64,000 nucleotides of DNA from Paenibacillus_AA sp045062745 (GTDB lineage: Bacteria; Bacillota; Bacilli; Paenibacillales; NBRC-103111). Location of the stretch: contig NZ_JBJGED010000040.1 of NCBI RefSeq assembly GCF_045062745.1, positions 3,280 through 67,279 on the forward strand, read 5' to 3'. Positions 51,829 through 60,708 of this stretch are shown piece by piece. Numbering within the stretch: the stretch's first letter is position 1; each line of letters opens with the position of its first letter. A model generated the notes under the pieces. It ran no database searches and had not been told where the DNA came from. It saw nothing but the letters and a program-made list of their open reading frames with translations. A program made the position numbers and the translations under genes.

Positions 51829-52461
51829 TCATTGCTTGCGGGGCAGTACGGAGATGCGATGAGGCGGCACATCCAGGCCCCGGCTGACGGCTTCTATAAC
51901 CATCTGTTTGACGGTGAGGTTCTCGGCGCCCCTCGCTACGACGACGACCCCCCGGATTTTCGGTTTGATGATCTTCACGACGATCGGCGTCTGATTCCCG
52001 GACAGCTCGTACAGCACAACCTCACCGCTGCGCGTCACTTCCGTCACATTGCGGCTCGCGCCGTTCGTGTCCCTCTCGTTCGTCATTTGCTGCGTATCCT
52101 TCGTATTCGTCTGGACGACTCTCTCTTCCGTCGATTCGATCGTAACCATCACTTGCGCTTCGCCGACCCCGACGATGGACTGCACGATGTCCCGGATCGC
52201 GGATTCGTAGGCGTGCTCGTAGTCGCCGAAACCGGCCGAATCCTTCGGATCCTTGTTCAGGAACGTTTGCTGGGCGTCGGGGGGAGGAGACGCTCTGCCT
52301 TCCGGCAGCGGATCGAGCTGTTTCACGTTCAGGAATCCGTTCATGAGCATCAGGGCCAAGCCGACCAAGCCGATCAAAAGCAGCCATCGCAGTGCGGTGA
52401 CGCGTTTGCCTCCGCCCTGACCGCCTCCGACCCATTTTTCCAATGTTTGCAACCATTTCAT
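51829..52461 (-). CDS. spoIIIAG: SpoIIIAG, ring protein of the feeding-tube complex
   Basis: The 210-residue protein has a cytoplasmic start, one membrane span (about 24-40) and an extracytoplasmic ring-building domain with the long inserted beta-hairpin region (YELSGNQTPIVVKIIKPK). SpoIIIAG forms a large ring like type III secretion proteins. ATG at 52461, GAGGTG upstream. It follows spoIIIAF after 4 bp. Confidence 0.93.
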   Translation of the reverse strand: MKWLQTLEKWVGGGQGGGKRVTALRWLLLIGLVGLALMLMNGFLNVKQLDPLPEGRASPPPDAQQTFLNKDPKDSAGFGDYEHAYESAIRDIVQSIVGVGEAQVMVTIESTEERVVQTNTKDTQQMTNERDTNGASRNVTEVTRSGEVVLYELSGNQTPIVVKIIKPKIRGVVVVARGAENLTVKQMVIEAVSRGLDVPPHRISVLPRKQ

Positions 52462-52465
52462 GAGC

Positions 52466-53206
52466 TCACCTCGCTTTCCGCTGCTCCGATTCGTAGTTCA
52501 ACTGAATTTGGTTCCGTTTCAACTGCCATTGCTGCGTCAGAAGCTCATATAGTTGCGATTTTGCTTGCAGTTCGGCTTCCGTCAAGGGACGGGAGGCGGA
52601 GCTCACGGCATTCCCGGCTTCGGTAACGCCCACTTGCACTTGGATTTGTACCGGCGCCACGGGCGCCATTCCCCTTCCTTGCGTACCGCTCGCGTGCTGC
52701 GACGGGTCCGAAGCGGTCCCTGCAGCCCCATCTATGGGATAAAGGATCGCCTGTACAATGCGAAGCTCAGGCTTTCCGTTGTTGTCCGTTTGAATGTCGA
52801 CTTGCACGCTTTTCACTCTGACCCCCGGGACCGTCTCCAGGCTGCTCTTCACTTCTTCGGCCACCCGGGCTTGCACAAGCTCCTTCGTCTGCTGCTCGTT
52901 CGCCGCCTTGAGCTTGCCGGCTTCCTCCAGCACCGCGTCGAGCGGCTTCATGACCGCGGTTCCCGTCTGGCCCTTGCCGTCCATCAGGGCCGGCAGCTGC
53001 TCGACGGAGGCGAGCATGGCGCGCGTGTCCAGGCTTTTCTGGAACAAGGTGAAGAGCGGGGACAAGAGCGTCAGCAGGATGAACAGGCCGAGTACCGTTC
53101 GCACGTACCGCTGCAGGGCGTTGTTCGGGAGCAGCAGATCGACGAAGGCGGCGAGCAGGATGACGATGATGATCTGCTTCAGCCAGTCGCTCAACCAGGC
53201 GATCAC
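52466..53206 (-). CDS. spoIIIAF: SpoIIIAF, membrane protein of the feeding-tube complex
   Basis: The 246-residue protein has two N-terminal membrane spans (about 8-28 and 33-53) and a soluble ring-domain-like region near 80-165. Its C-terminal part is longer than in B. subtilis (about 206 residues) with a Gly/Ala/Ser-rich insert near 165-205. The start is GTG at 53206 behind GGGAGGAG. Fourth-last gene product of the spoIIIA operon, starting 21 bp after spoIIIAE. Confidence 0.9.
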   Translation of the reverse strand: MIAWLSDWLKQIIIVILLAAFVDLLLPNNALQRYVRTVLGLFILLTLLSPLFTLFQKSLDTRAMLASVEQLPALMDGKGQTGTAVMKPLDAVLEEAGKLKAANEQQTKELVQARVAEEVKSSLETVPGVRVKSVQVDIQTDNNGKPELRIVQAILYPIDGAAGTASDPSQHASGTQGRGMAPVAPVQIQVQVGVTEAGNAVSSASRPLTEAELQAKSQLYELLTQQWQLKRNQIQLNYESEQRKAR

Positions 53207-53227
53207 GGGCGCTCCTCCCTCTCCGCG

Positions 53228-54490
53228 CTACCGCATCATGACGGTCATGTTGGCGGCGGTGATGATGATGGTAATGGCCAGAAAAAACATCAGGCCTACG
53301 GCGGCGAGCGCCGCGAATACGTACACGAGACTTTTCCCGATGGTCTGCAGGCACGACACGATCGGATTCGAGCCGAGCGGCTGCAGCGCCGCTCCCGCTA
53401 CGTTGTAGATGAGCGCGAGCGTCAAAATTTTGAGCGCCGGGAATGCGCACAGGAAGACGATGATGACGACGCCAGCGATGCCGACCGCATTTTTGACCAA
53501 CAGCGAAGCGCCGATTACGGTGTCGGACGCATCCGAGAACATCCGGCCTACCACCGGTACGAAGTTGCCGGTGATGTACTTGGCCGTGCGGAGCGTCACC
53601 CCGTCGGTTACGGCTCCCGTCCCGCCTTGCACGGAGATGACCCCCAGGAACACCGTGACCACTACGCCGAGCAGCCCTACGCTCACGTTGCGCAGCAGAT
53701 TGGCGAGGTTCGTCACCTTGTACTTGTCGTTCACCGAGCTGACGATATGCAGCAGCGTCGAGAAGAACAAGAGCGGGAAGACGATCGTGTAGATCAGGGT
53801 GCCGATCGTGTGGATCATAAAAATGATCAGCGGGTGCATCACCGTAACGGTGACGACATTGCCCATCGAAGCGAGCAGCGCCAGGAGCAGCGGGATGACG
53901 GCCACCATGAAGTGGATCATGCTCTCGATCGCGTTCTTCGCATAGCCGATGGCGACATTGAAGCTGTTCACCGCCAGCAGGAGCAGCACCATGTAGGAGA
54001 TCGCATAGGCGATCTTGCTGACCGTATTGCGCTCGAAGGCGGTCTGCAGCGTCTCCAGGATCATGCTGAACACGGTGAGAACGACGATGGAGGCGAGCAG
54101 CTTGCCATTGTACAGCACCTCGTGGAAGAAGTAGCGGACAAAAGCGGTCAGAACCGATCGGAAGCTGAAGCCTTGTTTGCCTGGTACCAGCATGTCCATG
54201 AATTTGGGTGTCGCGCTGTCCGGAAAATACCCGCCATACTCTTTCATCAGCTTGTTCCAATAGCTCTCTACCTGTTCGGTTTGCAAGTGCTCCGCCTGCT
54301 TCTCGATCAAAGTGTCGGCCGGCGAGGCGGCTTGCACTTGGACGGAGACGGCGTCGACGGTGCCGGCGGCCGAAGCGGAGGTTGGGGTGATCCAGTCGGC
54401 GAGCTGAGCGATCAGGATCAGGACGAGCAGGACGCCCGTCAGGCACTGGAGGCGCTGCGATAGCTTGTTCGACGATTCGTGCAGGTTCAT
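53228..54490 (-). CDS. spoIIIAE: SpoIIIAE, polytopic channel component
   Basis: The 420-residue protein has a signal-type N-terminal span, a lumenal domain (about 45-120) and about seven further membrane spans (region 130-420). Typical blocks are MHPLIIFMIHTIGTLIYTIV and VGRMFSDASDTVIG. It is the largest membrane part of the SpoIIIA complex, related to type III export apparatus proteins. It starts 22 bp after spoIIIAD. Confidence 0.94.
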   Translation of the reverse strand: MNLHESSNKLSQRLQCLTGVLLVLILIAQLADWITPTSASAAGTVDAVSVQVQAASPADTLIEKQAEHLQTEQVESYWNKLMKEYGGYFPDSATPKFMDMLVPGKQGFSFRSVLTAFVRYFFHEVLYNGKLLASIVVLTVFSMILETLQTAFERNTVSKIAYAISYMVLLLLAVNSFNVAIGYAKNAIESMIHFMVAVIPLLLALLASMGNVVTVTVMHPLIIFMIHTIGTLIYTIVFPLLFFSTLLHIVSSVNDKYKVTNLANLLRNVSVGLLGVVVTVFLGVISVQGGTGAVTDGVTLRTAKYITGNFVPVVGRMFSDASDTVIGASLLVKNAVGIAGVVIIVFLCAFPALKILTLALIYNVAGAALQPLGSNPIVSCLQTIGKSLVYVFAALAAVGLMFFLAITIIITAANMTVMMR

Positions 54491-54512
54491 GGCATTGACT
54501 CCTGTCTCCTCC

Positions 54513-54902
54513 TTAGGCCGGCAGCAGCTTGACGACGGTCTCCACGATGACCGTGATGATCGGAATCGCCATGACCATGATGATCACTTTGCCGGCGAGC
54601 TCGATCTTCGAGGCGATGGACTCTTGACCGGCGTCCCGGACGATCTGGGATCCGAATTCCGCGATATAGGCGATCCCGATGATTTTCAGAATCGTCTTCA
54701 GGAAGACCAGGTTGATGTTCGAATGCGCGGCCAGCTGCTCCAACACTTGGATGACCGCCGAGATTTTGCCGATCAGGAACAGGAAGATGAAGATACCCGT
54801 GACCGTCGACAGCAGGAAGGCGAACAGCGGTTTCTGCTCTTTCAGGATGAGCGCGAGTATGGTCACGATGAAGCCCAGCCCTACTACTTGGATAATTTCC
54901 AC
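54513..54902 (-). CDS. spoIIIAD: SpoIIIAD membrane protein
   Basis: The 129-residue protein has three to four membrane spans, beginning MEIIQVVGLGFIVTILALIL and containing the conserved FGSQIVRDAGQESIASKIEL. SpoIIIAD works next to SpoIIIAC and SpoIIIAE in the mother-cell membrane. It starts 10 bp after spoIIIAC. Confidence 0.94.
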   Translation of the reverse strand: MEIIQVVGLGFIVTILALILKEQKPLFAFLLSTVTGIFIFLFLIGKISAVIQVLEQLAAHSNINLVFLKTILKIIGIAYIAEFGSQIVRDAGQESIASKIELAGKVIIMVMAIPIITVIVETVVKLLPA

Positions 54903-54912
54903 GGCCGCTCAC

Positions 54913-55116
54913 CTACTGGAACAGGAAGATCGTTTTGATTTCCTTGAAGAGGTCGTCCAGCAAACTGACGACCATGAACAGGACGACGACGAAGCCGATG
55001 ACGGTGACCCAGTGCGCCATATCTTCCTTGCCCATTTGCTTGAGCACCGTATGAATCATCGCGATGATAATTCCGATGCCGGCGATCTGAAAGATCGCAT
55101 TCACGTCCACGTTCAT
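54913..55116 (-). CDS. spoIIIAC: SpoIIIAC membrane protein
   Basis: The 67-residue protein has two membrane spans (about 7-24 and 35-56) with the conserved IHTVLKQMGKEDMAHWVT between them. Length equals the family (about 65-68). Located between spoIIIAB and spoIIIAD as in all spore formers. Confidence 0.94.
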   Translation of the reverse strand: MNVDVNAIFQIAGIGIIIAMIHTVLKQMGKEDMAHWVTVIGFVVVLFMVVSLLDDLFKEIKTIFLFQ

Positions 55117-55129
55117 GTCCGGCCCACTC

Positions 55130-55645
55130 CTAGTACATCAATATGACGATGAAGGCGCCCGCCAGCACGCCCAGGCTTCTCCACATCTTCTCATAGCGTC
55201 TCTGCTCGTCCCGGGCGACATGTTCTTCCGCCTGCAGCAGGCCGGCGGCCAGCTTCAGGTGCTTCACTTGATCCTCCCGGTCGCTGACGCCGAGCGTGTG
55301 GCCGAGCTGGCTCCACGCTTCCCGCTCATTCGCGCGGAGGGCGGTCCGGCTCCAGTGCGCCTCTATGGCGTACCGCCAGCTCTCGCCCGCGGTGGCGCCA
55401 TGCGCCTCCATCCGCTCGGCCGCCTCGAGCAGCATCGCGTCCAGCGGCGCGCCGAGCGTCGGGGCGATGCGGCGGAGCGCTTCGGCGAGCGGCGTGTAGC
55501 CGTACACCATCTCCGTCTCGAGCCGCTGCAGCGCTTGAATGAGCTGGCGCAGCTGCCAGGGCCGCCGCGCATACTGCGCCGCCCGGGCGAGCCCGTACAG
55601 CGAGCACGCCGCCAGTACGAGGAGCGCGCCGATCAGCTTCAGCAT
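55130..55645 (-). CDS. spoIIIAB: SpoIIIAB
   Basis: The 171-residue protein has an N-terminal membrane span, a helical domain similar to GspF/pilin-platform proteins, including LIQALQRLETEMVYGYTPLAEAL near 37-59, and a C-terminal span. It is needed for SpoIIIA channel function. Its start overlaps the spoIIIAA stop by 7 bp. Confidence 0.93.
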   Translation of the reverse strand: MLKLIGALLVLAACSLYGLARAAQYARRPWQLRQLIQALQRLETEMVYGYTPLAEALRRIAPTLGAPLDAMLLEAAERMEAHGATAGESWRYAIEAHWSRTALRANEREAWSQLGHTLGVSDREDQVKHLKLAAGLLQAEEHVARDEQRRYEKMWRSLGVLAGAFIVILMY

Positions 55646-56796
55646 GGCGGGCGCTCCTCGCCGGGCGGGGCTGCGGCGGCTGCGGGCGCCGCCGGCGCGG
55701 CGTGCACCGCGGCGCGCGAGAGCGCGGCCGGCGCCGGGGCCCGCGGCGCGGCGGCGAGCGGCCGGGCGGCCGGGCGGCGCGCAGTGGCGGGCGCGTCGCC
55801 CGAGTCGCCGGCCGGTGCCGCCCGTGCCGGCGCCGGCAGCCGCGCGAGCACGCGGCCCGCCGCGTCGGCGACGTCGGCGTGCACGCCGCCGGGGCTGCGT
55901 CGCAGCGCGACTAGCCGCGCGAAGCGGCCGGCGGCGAGCAGCTGCCGCAGCGCCGGCCGCCGGGCCGCGTCGTCAGCGTCGCGGGCGTGCGCCGTCGCGA
56001 GTACGACGATGCCGGCGTGCAGCGCCTCCTCGATCGCGTCGGCGTCGGCCTGCCGCCCGATCTCGTCCACGACGAGGACGTCCGGCGACATCGAGCGGAT
56101 GAGCATCATCATGCCCTCCGCCTTCGGACAGCGGTCCAGCACATCGGTACGGGGCCCAACGTCGAACGTCGGTACGCCCTTGACGCACGCCGCGATCTCC
56201 GAGCGTTCGTCCACAATGCCGACCTTGAGCCCGGCGGAACCGGCCGGTGCGGGCAGGGAGCCTCCCCAGCTGAGCAGCCGGGCCAAGTCGCGGATCATCG
56301 TGGTCTTCCCCTGCTGGGGAGGCGACAGGAAGAGCGTATGATGCGGGCGTCCGGAGGCCTCGTCCCACAAATGGGGCAAGAGCGGCAGCGCCGCGCCCGG
56401 ACGCTCTCGGGCGATCCGGATGTTGAAGCCCGCGATGTCGCGAATCAGCTTCACCTGCCCGTGCTCGAGCACCGTACGCCCGGCCAGTCCGACGCGATGG
56501 CCGCCCTGCACCGTGATATAGCCCCGCTTCAGCTCCTCCTCGAACGTATACACAGAATGGTCGGTCAGCAGGTCCAGGAGCTGCAGGCACTCATCCCGAT
56601 TCGGCCGGTAGCCGCGGCCGGCGTCAGCGGTCCATTCGCCGCGTGCGGTGACGAAGCCGGCGCTGCCTGTGCCGGACAGCTCGAGCGGGCGCCCTTCCCG
56701 GATGCGCAGCTCTTCCATTCGATCTCTGATTTCGGCGGGCACTTGCTCTATCAGTCTGCGAAGCGACGGCGGCAGAAATGGTAGAATCGGATTCAT
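55639..56796 (-). CDS. spoIIIAA: SpoIIIAA, ATPase of the feeding-tube complex, with an Ala/Pro-rich tail
   Basis: The 385-residue protein has the secretion-ATPase core with VQGGHRVGLAGR near 97, Walker A SPPQQGKTTMIRDLARLL near 158-175 and Walker B VLVVDEIGRQADADAI near 240. It powers the SpoIIIA channel. Family members are usually about 305-335 residues. Here a low-complexity Ala/Pro/Arg tail of roughly 65 residues (about 320-385) is added in very GC-rich DNA. The tail could be real or reflect a frameshift near the end. ATG at 56796 has GGAGG upstream. Confidence 0.92.
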   Translation of the reverse strand: MNPILPFLPPSLRRLIEQVPAEIRDRMEELRIREGRPLELSGTGSAGFVTARGEWTADAGRGYRPNRDECLQLLDLLTDHSVYTFEEELKRGYITVQGGHRVGLAGRTVLEHGQVKLIRDIAGFNIRIARERPGAALPLLPHLWDEASGRPHHTLFLSPPQQGKTTMIRDLARLLSWGGSLPAPAGSAGLKVGIVDERSEIAACVKGVPTFDVGPRTDVLDRCPKAEGMMMLIRSMSPDVLVVDEIGRQADADAIEEALHAGIVVLATAHARDADDAARRPALRQLLAAGRFARLVALRRSPGGVHADVADAAGRVLARLPAPARAAPAGDSGDAPATARRPAARPLAAAPRAPAPAALSRAAVHAAPAAPAAAAAPPGEERPPC

Positions 56797-56830
56797 CAGA
56801 CGGGCCTCCAAGTTTGTCCGCATTTACAAC

Positions 56831-56861
56831 ATATGTATGCTTGACCCGCTTCCGAATATGC
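56831..56861 (-). promoter_or_regulatory. Sigma-E promoter of the spoIIIA operon
   Basis: The minus strand reads GCATATT (56855-56861), 15 bp, CATACATAT (56831-56839), an excellent match to sigma-E. Transcription would start near 56824, about 28 bp before spoIIIAA. B. subtilis spoIIIA has a sigma-E promoter in the same place. Confidence 0.85.
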
Positions 56862-56863
56862 TT

Positions 56864-57130
56864 CTATTTTTTCAGGATCCCGATAAAAATGCAGGCTACT
56901 CCGGCCGTAATCCAGACGATTTTGCCCCACGATAGTTTGTCCGCCATTCCTATCAAACCGACCGTCGTCGTCGAGATCAAAATGAGAGGCCCCACCATCG
57001 CTAGTCCCGTATTTACGAGAAGCGCCTTGTCGATCTGATTCAGCCTGAGCATCAGCAGCGCCGCCAGCAGCTCGATGCTGCCCGACACCACCCGAAGCAT
57101 CGCCATAGTGAAAACGATTTTATTGAACAT
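56864..57130 (-). CDS. yqhV: YqhV family membrane protein
   Basis: The 88-residue protein has three hydrophobic segments (about 4-24, 36-57 and 68-85). It matches YqhV/DUF2619 (MAMLRVVSGSIELLAALLML, VNTGLAMVGPLIL), the gene found just upstream of spoIIIAA in Bacillus. Function is unknown, possibly sporulation-linked. ATG at 57130 with GAAGGA upstream. The longer frame from 57166 is not used. Confidence 0.85.
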   Translation of the reverse strand: MFNKIVFTMAMLRVVSGSIELLAALLMLRLNQIDKALLVNTGLAMVGPLILISTTTVGLIGMADKLSWGKIVWITAGVACIFIGILKK

Positions 57131-57331
57131 GTCCTTCGGCCTCCCCGCTTCCGACCGCCGCCGCATTCCGCGGTATCCGGCCGTTTCGGCGGCCGGAGCA
57201 GTCTCTTTGTTCCCTACTGTATGCGGGGTTGTCTACTTTTAGGCATGCGCACACCGATTAAGACACCCGCATATATTGCTCCCAGAGCACCACCCACCCC
57301 ATTTTCAACCCAGCGAGGAGATTTGTTTGAT

Positions 57332-58147
57332 ATGGACGTGACCTCACAATTGGAATGGCCAGCCGGGCTGCAGGATCCTTCCGGGTGTAGACAGGCGAAG
57401 CCCCGGAACCAGGGCATCACGATGGTGATCGACAAGGGGCTTGGCCTGCATGCGTTTGAAGATTTGCTCCATACCGCGGCGCCTTATATTGATTTGATCA
57501 AACTCGGTTTCGGGACGAGTCCGTTGTATCCGGCCGAGCTGCTGAAGACGAAGCTTCAGATGGCAAGGCAGGCCGGCATCGAGACGATGCCGGGCGGGAC
57601 GTTCCTCGAAGTAGCGGTCGTGCAAGGCGAAGTGGAGAACTGTTATCGGCTCATCCGGGAGCTGGGCTATACGGCGATTGAAGTGTCCGACGGGACGATC
57701 GACCTGTCGCGCAGCAAGCGCGACGAGCTGATTGGGCGGGGCTTGAATGCCGATCTGAAGGTGTACACGGAGTATGGCAAAAAATATTGGGGCTCGAAGA
57801 TCGAGCTCGACCTGTTGATCGAGACGGTCATCGAGGATGTGCAGCAAGGGGCGGCTTTGGTGACGATCGAAGCGAGGGAATCGGGAGAAGGCGTAGGCAT
57901 CTTCGATGAAAAAGGGGTTTGCCGGGATGACATGCTCCATAGCATGATTCGGCTGTTCCCGGATCCGGAGCGGGTATTGTGGGAAGCCCCGCAAAAATCG
58001 CAGCAAGTGCATCTGCTGAAGAAACTTGGGCCCGGCGTCCATCTAGGCAATATCGCTCCGCAAGACGTGTTCGCGCTGGAGACGCTTCGCCGCGGCCTCC
58101 GTTCGGATACGCTGGTCTGGGATGCCTTGCCGGCGAATCCGTCATAA
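57332..58147 (+). CDS. comA: Phosphosulfolactate synthase (ComA/YitD-like)
   Basis: The protein of about 271 residues is of the phosphosulfolactate synthase family. It has a TIM-barrel with ITMVIDKGLGLHAFEDLL near 30, LIKLGFGTSPLYP near 55, EVSDGTIDLS near 118 and VTIEARESGEGVGIFD near 168. It adds sulfite to phosphoenolpyruvate to give phosphosulfolactate. In methanogens this leads to coenzyme M; in Bacillus the YitD/YitC pair makes sulfolactate stored in spores, which fits here. ATG at 57332 with GAGGAGA about 11 nt upstream. comB follows after 10 bp. Confidence 0.88.
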   Translation: MDVTSQLEWPAGLQDPSGCRQAKPRNQGITMVIDKGLGLHAFEDLLHTAAPYIDLIKLGFGTSPLYPAELLKTKLQMARQAGIETMPGGTFLEVAVVQGEVENCYRLIRELGYTAIEVSDGTIDLSRSKRDELIGRGLNADLKVYTEYGKKYWGSKIELDLLIETVIEDVQQGAALVTIEARESGEGVGIFDEKGVCRDDMLHSMIRLFPDPERVLWEAPQKSQQVHLLKKLGPGVHLGNIAPQDVFALETLRRGLRSDTLVWDALPANPS

Positions 58148-58157
58148 GGAGGCCGTT

Positions 58158-58865
58158 ATGCAAGTGAACGTGATCGCGAGCGTCCAAGAGGCGCGAAGCG
58201 AGGAGCTGCTAGGCCGAACGGTCATCGTGATCGACGTGCTGCGCGCGACGAGCACGATCGTGACCGCCTTGGCCCAAGGGGCAACCGCCATCCTCCCGGT
58301 GGAAACGGTTCAGCAGGCGAAGCTGGCTCAGCAACCCGGCGATCTGCTGGGCGGAGAACGGTACAGCAAGCGGATCGCCGGTTTCGATCTAGGCAATTCT
58401 CCGCTCGAGTACCAAGATCCGGCGATCGAAGGACGCCGCATCGTGCTGACGACGACGAACGGCACTCGCGCGATCCAGAAGTCGTCCCGGGCCGACTTCG
58501 TGTTGGCCGGCAGCCTGCTGAACGCCGAGGCGTGCGCCCGCAAGGCCGCGGACTTGAACCGCAACATCGCCATCGTCTGCTCAGGCACGCAGGATGAGTT
58601 CGCGCTCGAGGACGGCTTGTGCGCCGGATTGCTCGTCCGGGAGCTGGAACGCATCTGGGGAGGAGGCTGCGAATCGATCAACGATCTCGGGCTCGCCATG
58701 CACCATGCCTATCTGGAGGCGGAGCCGCAGCTGGAGCGCGTCCTGCTCGCCAGCGCCAGCGGCAAAAAGCTGACCCAGCTGGGGCTGCGCGCCGACGTCC
58801 GTTTCTGCGCGCAAGTGAATGCCTACCCGCTCGTCCCGATGCTGCATGGCGAGCTGATGCGCTAA
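58158..58865 (+). CDS. comB: 2-phosphosulfolactate phosphatase (ComB/YitC-like)
   Basis: The protein of about 235 residues has TVIVIDVLRATSTIVTALAQG near 22-42, ILTTTNGTRAI near 92 and INDLGLAMHHAYLE near 174. It removes phosphate from phosphosulfolactate to give sulfolactate. ATG at 58158 follows AAGGAGG, 10 bp after comA, so the two form an operon. Only the first two steps of the pathway are present, as in spore formers that accumulate sulfolactate. Confidence 0.88.
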   Translation: MQVNVIASVQEARSEELLGRTVIVIDVLRATSTIVTALAQGATAILPVETVQQAKLAQQPGDLLGGERYSKRIAGFDLGNSPLEYQDPAIEGRRIVLTTTNGTRAIQKSSRADFVLAGSLLNAEACARKAADLNRNIAIVCSGTQDEFALEDGLCAGLLVRELERIWGGGCESINDLGLAMHHAYLEAEPQLERVLLASASGKKLTQLGLRADVRFCAQVNAYPLVPMLHGELMR

Positions 58866-58934
58866 TCCGGCCGGTTCTAATTCCCCCTTGTCCTCATAGA
58901 CTAAGAGGGAATCCATTGGACGGGAGTAAAGCGC

Positions 58935-59396
58935 ATGAACGGCGATCTCATCCTGCTAGCTTTAATCATCATCGGACTCATCGGCCGGTCTCCGATCATC
59001 ACGACGGCCGCTTGCGTACTGCTGGTTGTCAAGCTCATCCATCTGGAGCGCTACTTGCCTACGATCGAGCGGCGGGGGCTGGAGCTGGGGCTGCTCTTCC
59101 TGACGATGGGCGTGCTCGTTCCGTTCGCGAACGACCGCATTACGTACAAAGACATTTTAAGCGTATTTACCTCGTGGCCGGGCATTCTCGCCCTTGTCGG
59201 CGGGGCGATCGCGACCTATATGAACGGCAAAGGCCTGGATTTGCTGAAGGTCGATCCGCAGCTCATCGTAGGGCTCGTCATCGGCTCAATCTTCGGAATC
59301 ATCTTCCTGCGCGGCATTCCGGTCGGGCCTCTCATGGCGGCCGGCATAACCGCGCTGCTGCTGAAGATCGTCACGTTTGTCTTCGGAAAACTATGA
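58935..59396 (+). CDS. DUF441 membrane protein (YtwI-like)
   Basis: The 153-residue polytopic protein has four hydrophobic segments and the family-typical ILALVGGAIATYMNGKGLDL near 88-107 and IVGLVIGSIFGIIFLRGIPVGP near 113-134. DUF441 proteins are widespread in Bacteria, with no known role. It lies 69 bp after comB. A bidirectional terminator follows. Confidence 0.85.
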   Translation: MNGDLILLALIIIGLIGRSPIITTAACVLLVVKLIHLERYLPTIERRGLELGLLFLTMGVLVPFANDRITYKDILSVFTSWPGILALVGGAIATYMNGKGLDLLKVDPQLIVGLVIGSIFGIIFLRGIPVGPLMAAGITALLLKIVTFVFGKL

Positions 59397-59398
59397 GC

Positions 59399-59441
59399 AA
59401 AAAAGCCGGTCCTCGCACCATTAGCGAGGACCGGCTTTTAG
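59399..59441 (+). terminator. Bidirectional terminator between DUF441 and lysC
   Basis: A perfect 15-bp stem AAAAGCCGGTCCTCG / CGAGGACCGGCTTTT has A residues on the left and T residues on the right, so it works on both strands. It lies between convergent genes. Confidence 0.92.
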
Positions 59442-59451
59442 TAGGAATGAA

Positions 59452-60708
59452 TTAGCGGCGTTCCGCAGGGCCGCCGACGAACGCTTGCTCCGTCGCGTCC
59501 AGCCCATAAGCCGTGTGCAGCGCGCGGACGACGTCGGCCAACTTCTCGCTCTCGATGATGCACGAGACGCGAATTTCCGACGTGCTGACCGTATTGATGC
59601 TCACGCCGAGCTCTGAGATCGTGGCGAACATTTTGGCCGCGACGCCCGGGTTGCTCACCATGCCGGCCCCGACGATGGACACCTTCACGAGACCGGTCTC
59701 GGCCTGGATGTCCTTGAAGCCTACTTCAGGCTGAATGCGGCGCAGGATTGCCACCGCCTTGTCGAGCTCCGAGGAAGCGAGCGTGAACGAAGTATCCGCT
59801 TCACCGTCGCGTACGCCGCCTTGCACGATGATGTCGACGTCCACCTTTTCCGCCGCCAGCGCGCCGAACACTTTGGCCAATTGCCCCGGTTTCTCCGGCA
59901 CTCCCAGAATGCTAACCCGCGATACGTTCTTATCGGAGGCGATGCCGCGTACGACAACTCCTTGCTCCATGACCGCTTCCTCCTTCACGAAAGTTCCTTC
60001 GTTATAATTGAAACTGGACCGCACGACCAACTGCACCTGATAATGCTTCGCGTACTCCACCGCTCTCGGGTGAAGGACGGCGGCGCCCAGGTTGGCCAGC
60101 TCCAGCATTTCGTCATATGAGATTTCCTTCAGCTTGCGCGCGACCTTCACGACACGGGGATCAGTAGAATAGACCCCGTCCACGTCGGTGTAGATCTCGC
60201 ACAAATCCGCCTGGATCGCAGCCGCGAGCGCCACCGCCGTCGTATCCGAGCCGCCTCGTCCGAGCGTCGTAATCTCGCCGTCGTCGGTCATCGCCTGGAA
60301 CCCGGCCACAATGACGATCTTGCCTTCGTCCAGCGCGTCCAGCACGCGCTTCGGCTGAATGTCGGTAATTTTGGCTTTCCCGTGCACCGCATCCGTCCGG
60401 ATGCCCGCTTGCCAGCCGGTGAACGACACCGCTTGCTCCCCGGCGCTCTGGATCGCCATCGTCAGCAGCGCGATCGAGATTTGCTCCCCGGTCGTAAGCA
60501 GCATATCCATTTCCCGAGCCGACGGAGGGCCGGTCAAGATTTGCTGCGACAAATCAATCAGCTCGTCGGTCGTATCGCCCATAGCGGACACGACGACGAC
60601 GCAGCGGTGTCCTTCCTGCTTGCGCTCCGCCACCCGTTTGGCTACACGCTTCATCCGTTCCGCATCGCCTACAGAACTTCCCCCGAATTTCATCACAATC
60701 AGAGACAA
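59452..60708 (-). CDS. lysC: Aspartate kinase
   Basis: The 418-residue enzyme has the kinase motif KFGGSSVGD near 7, FxTDGIYTTDP-type YTDVDGVYSTDPRVV near 170 and two ACT domains (from about 265). It phosphorylates aspartate for lysine, diaminopimelate, threonine and methionine. A TTG start at 60708 behind GGGAG gives (M)SLIVMKFGG, the normal N-terminus. The family includes an internal start for the beta chain, likely also here. The 263-bp leader shows no recognisable lysine riboswitch. Confidence 0.94.
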   Translation of the reverse strand: MSLIVMKFGGSSVGDAERMKRVAKRVAERKQEGHRCVVVVSAMGDTTDELIDLSQQILTGPPSAREMDMLLTTGEQISIALLTMAIQSAGEQAVSFTGWQAGIRTDAVHGKAKITDIQPKRVLDALDEGKIVIVAGFQAMTDDGEITTLGRGGSDTTAVALAAAIQADLCEIYTDVDGVYSTDPRVVKVARKLKEISYDEMLELANLGAAVLHPRAVEYAKHYQVQLVVRSSFNYNEGTFVKEEAVMEQGVVVRGIASDKNVSRVSILGVPEKPGQLAKVFGALAAEKVDVDIIVQGGVRDGEADTSFTLASSELDKAVAILRRIQPEVGFKDIQAETGLVKVSIVGAGMVSNPGVAAKMFATISELGVSINTVSTSEIRVSCIIESEKLADVVRALHTAYGLDATEQAFVGGPAERR

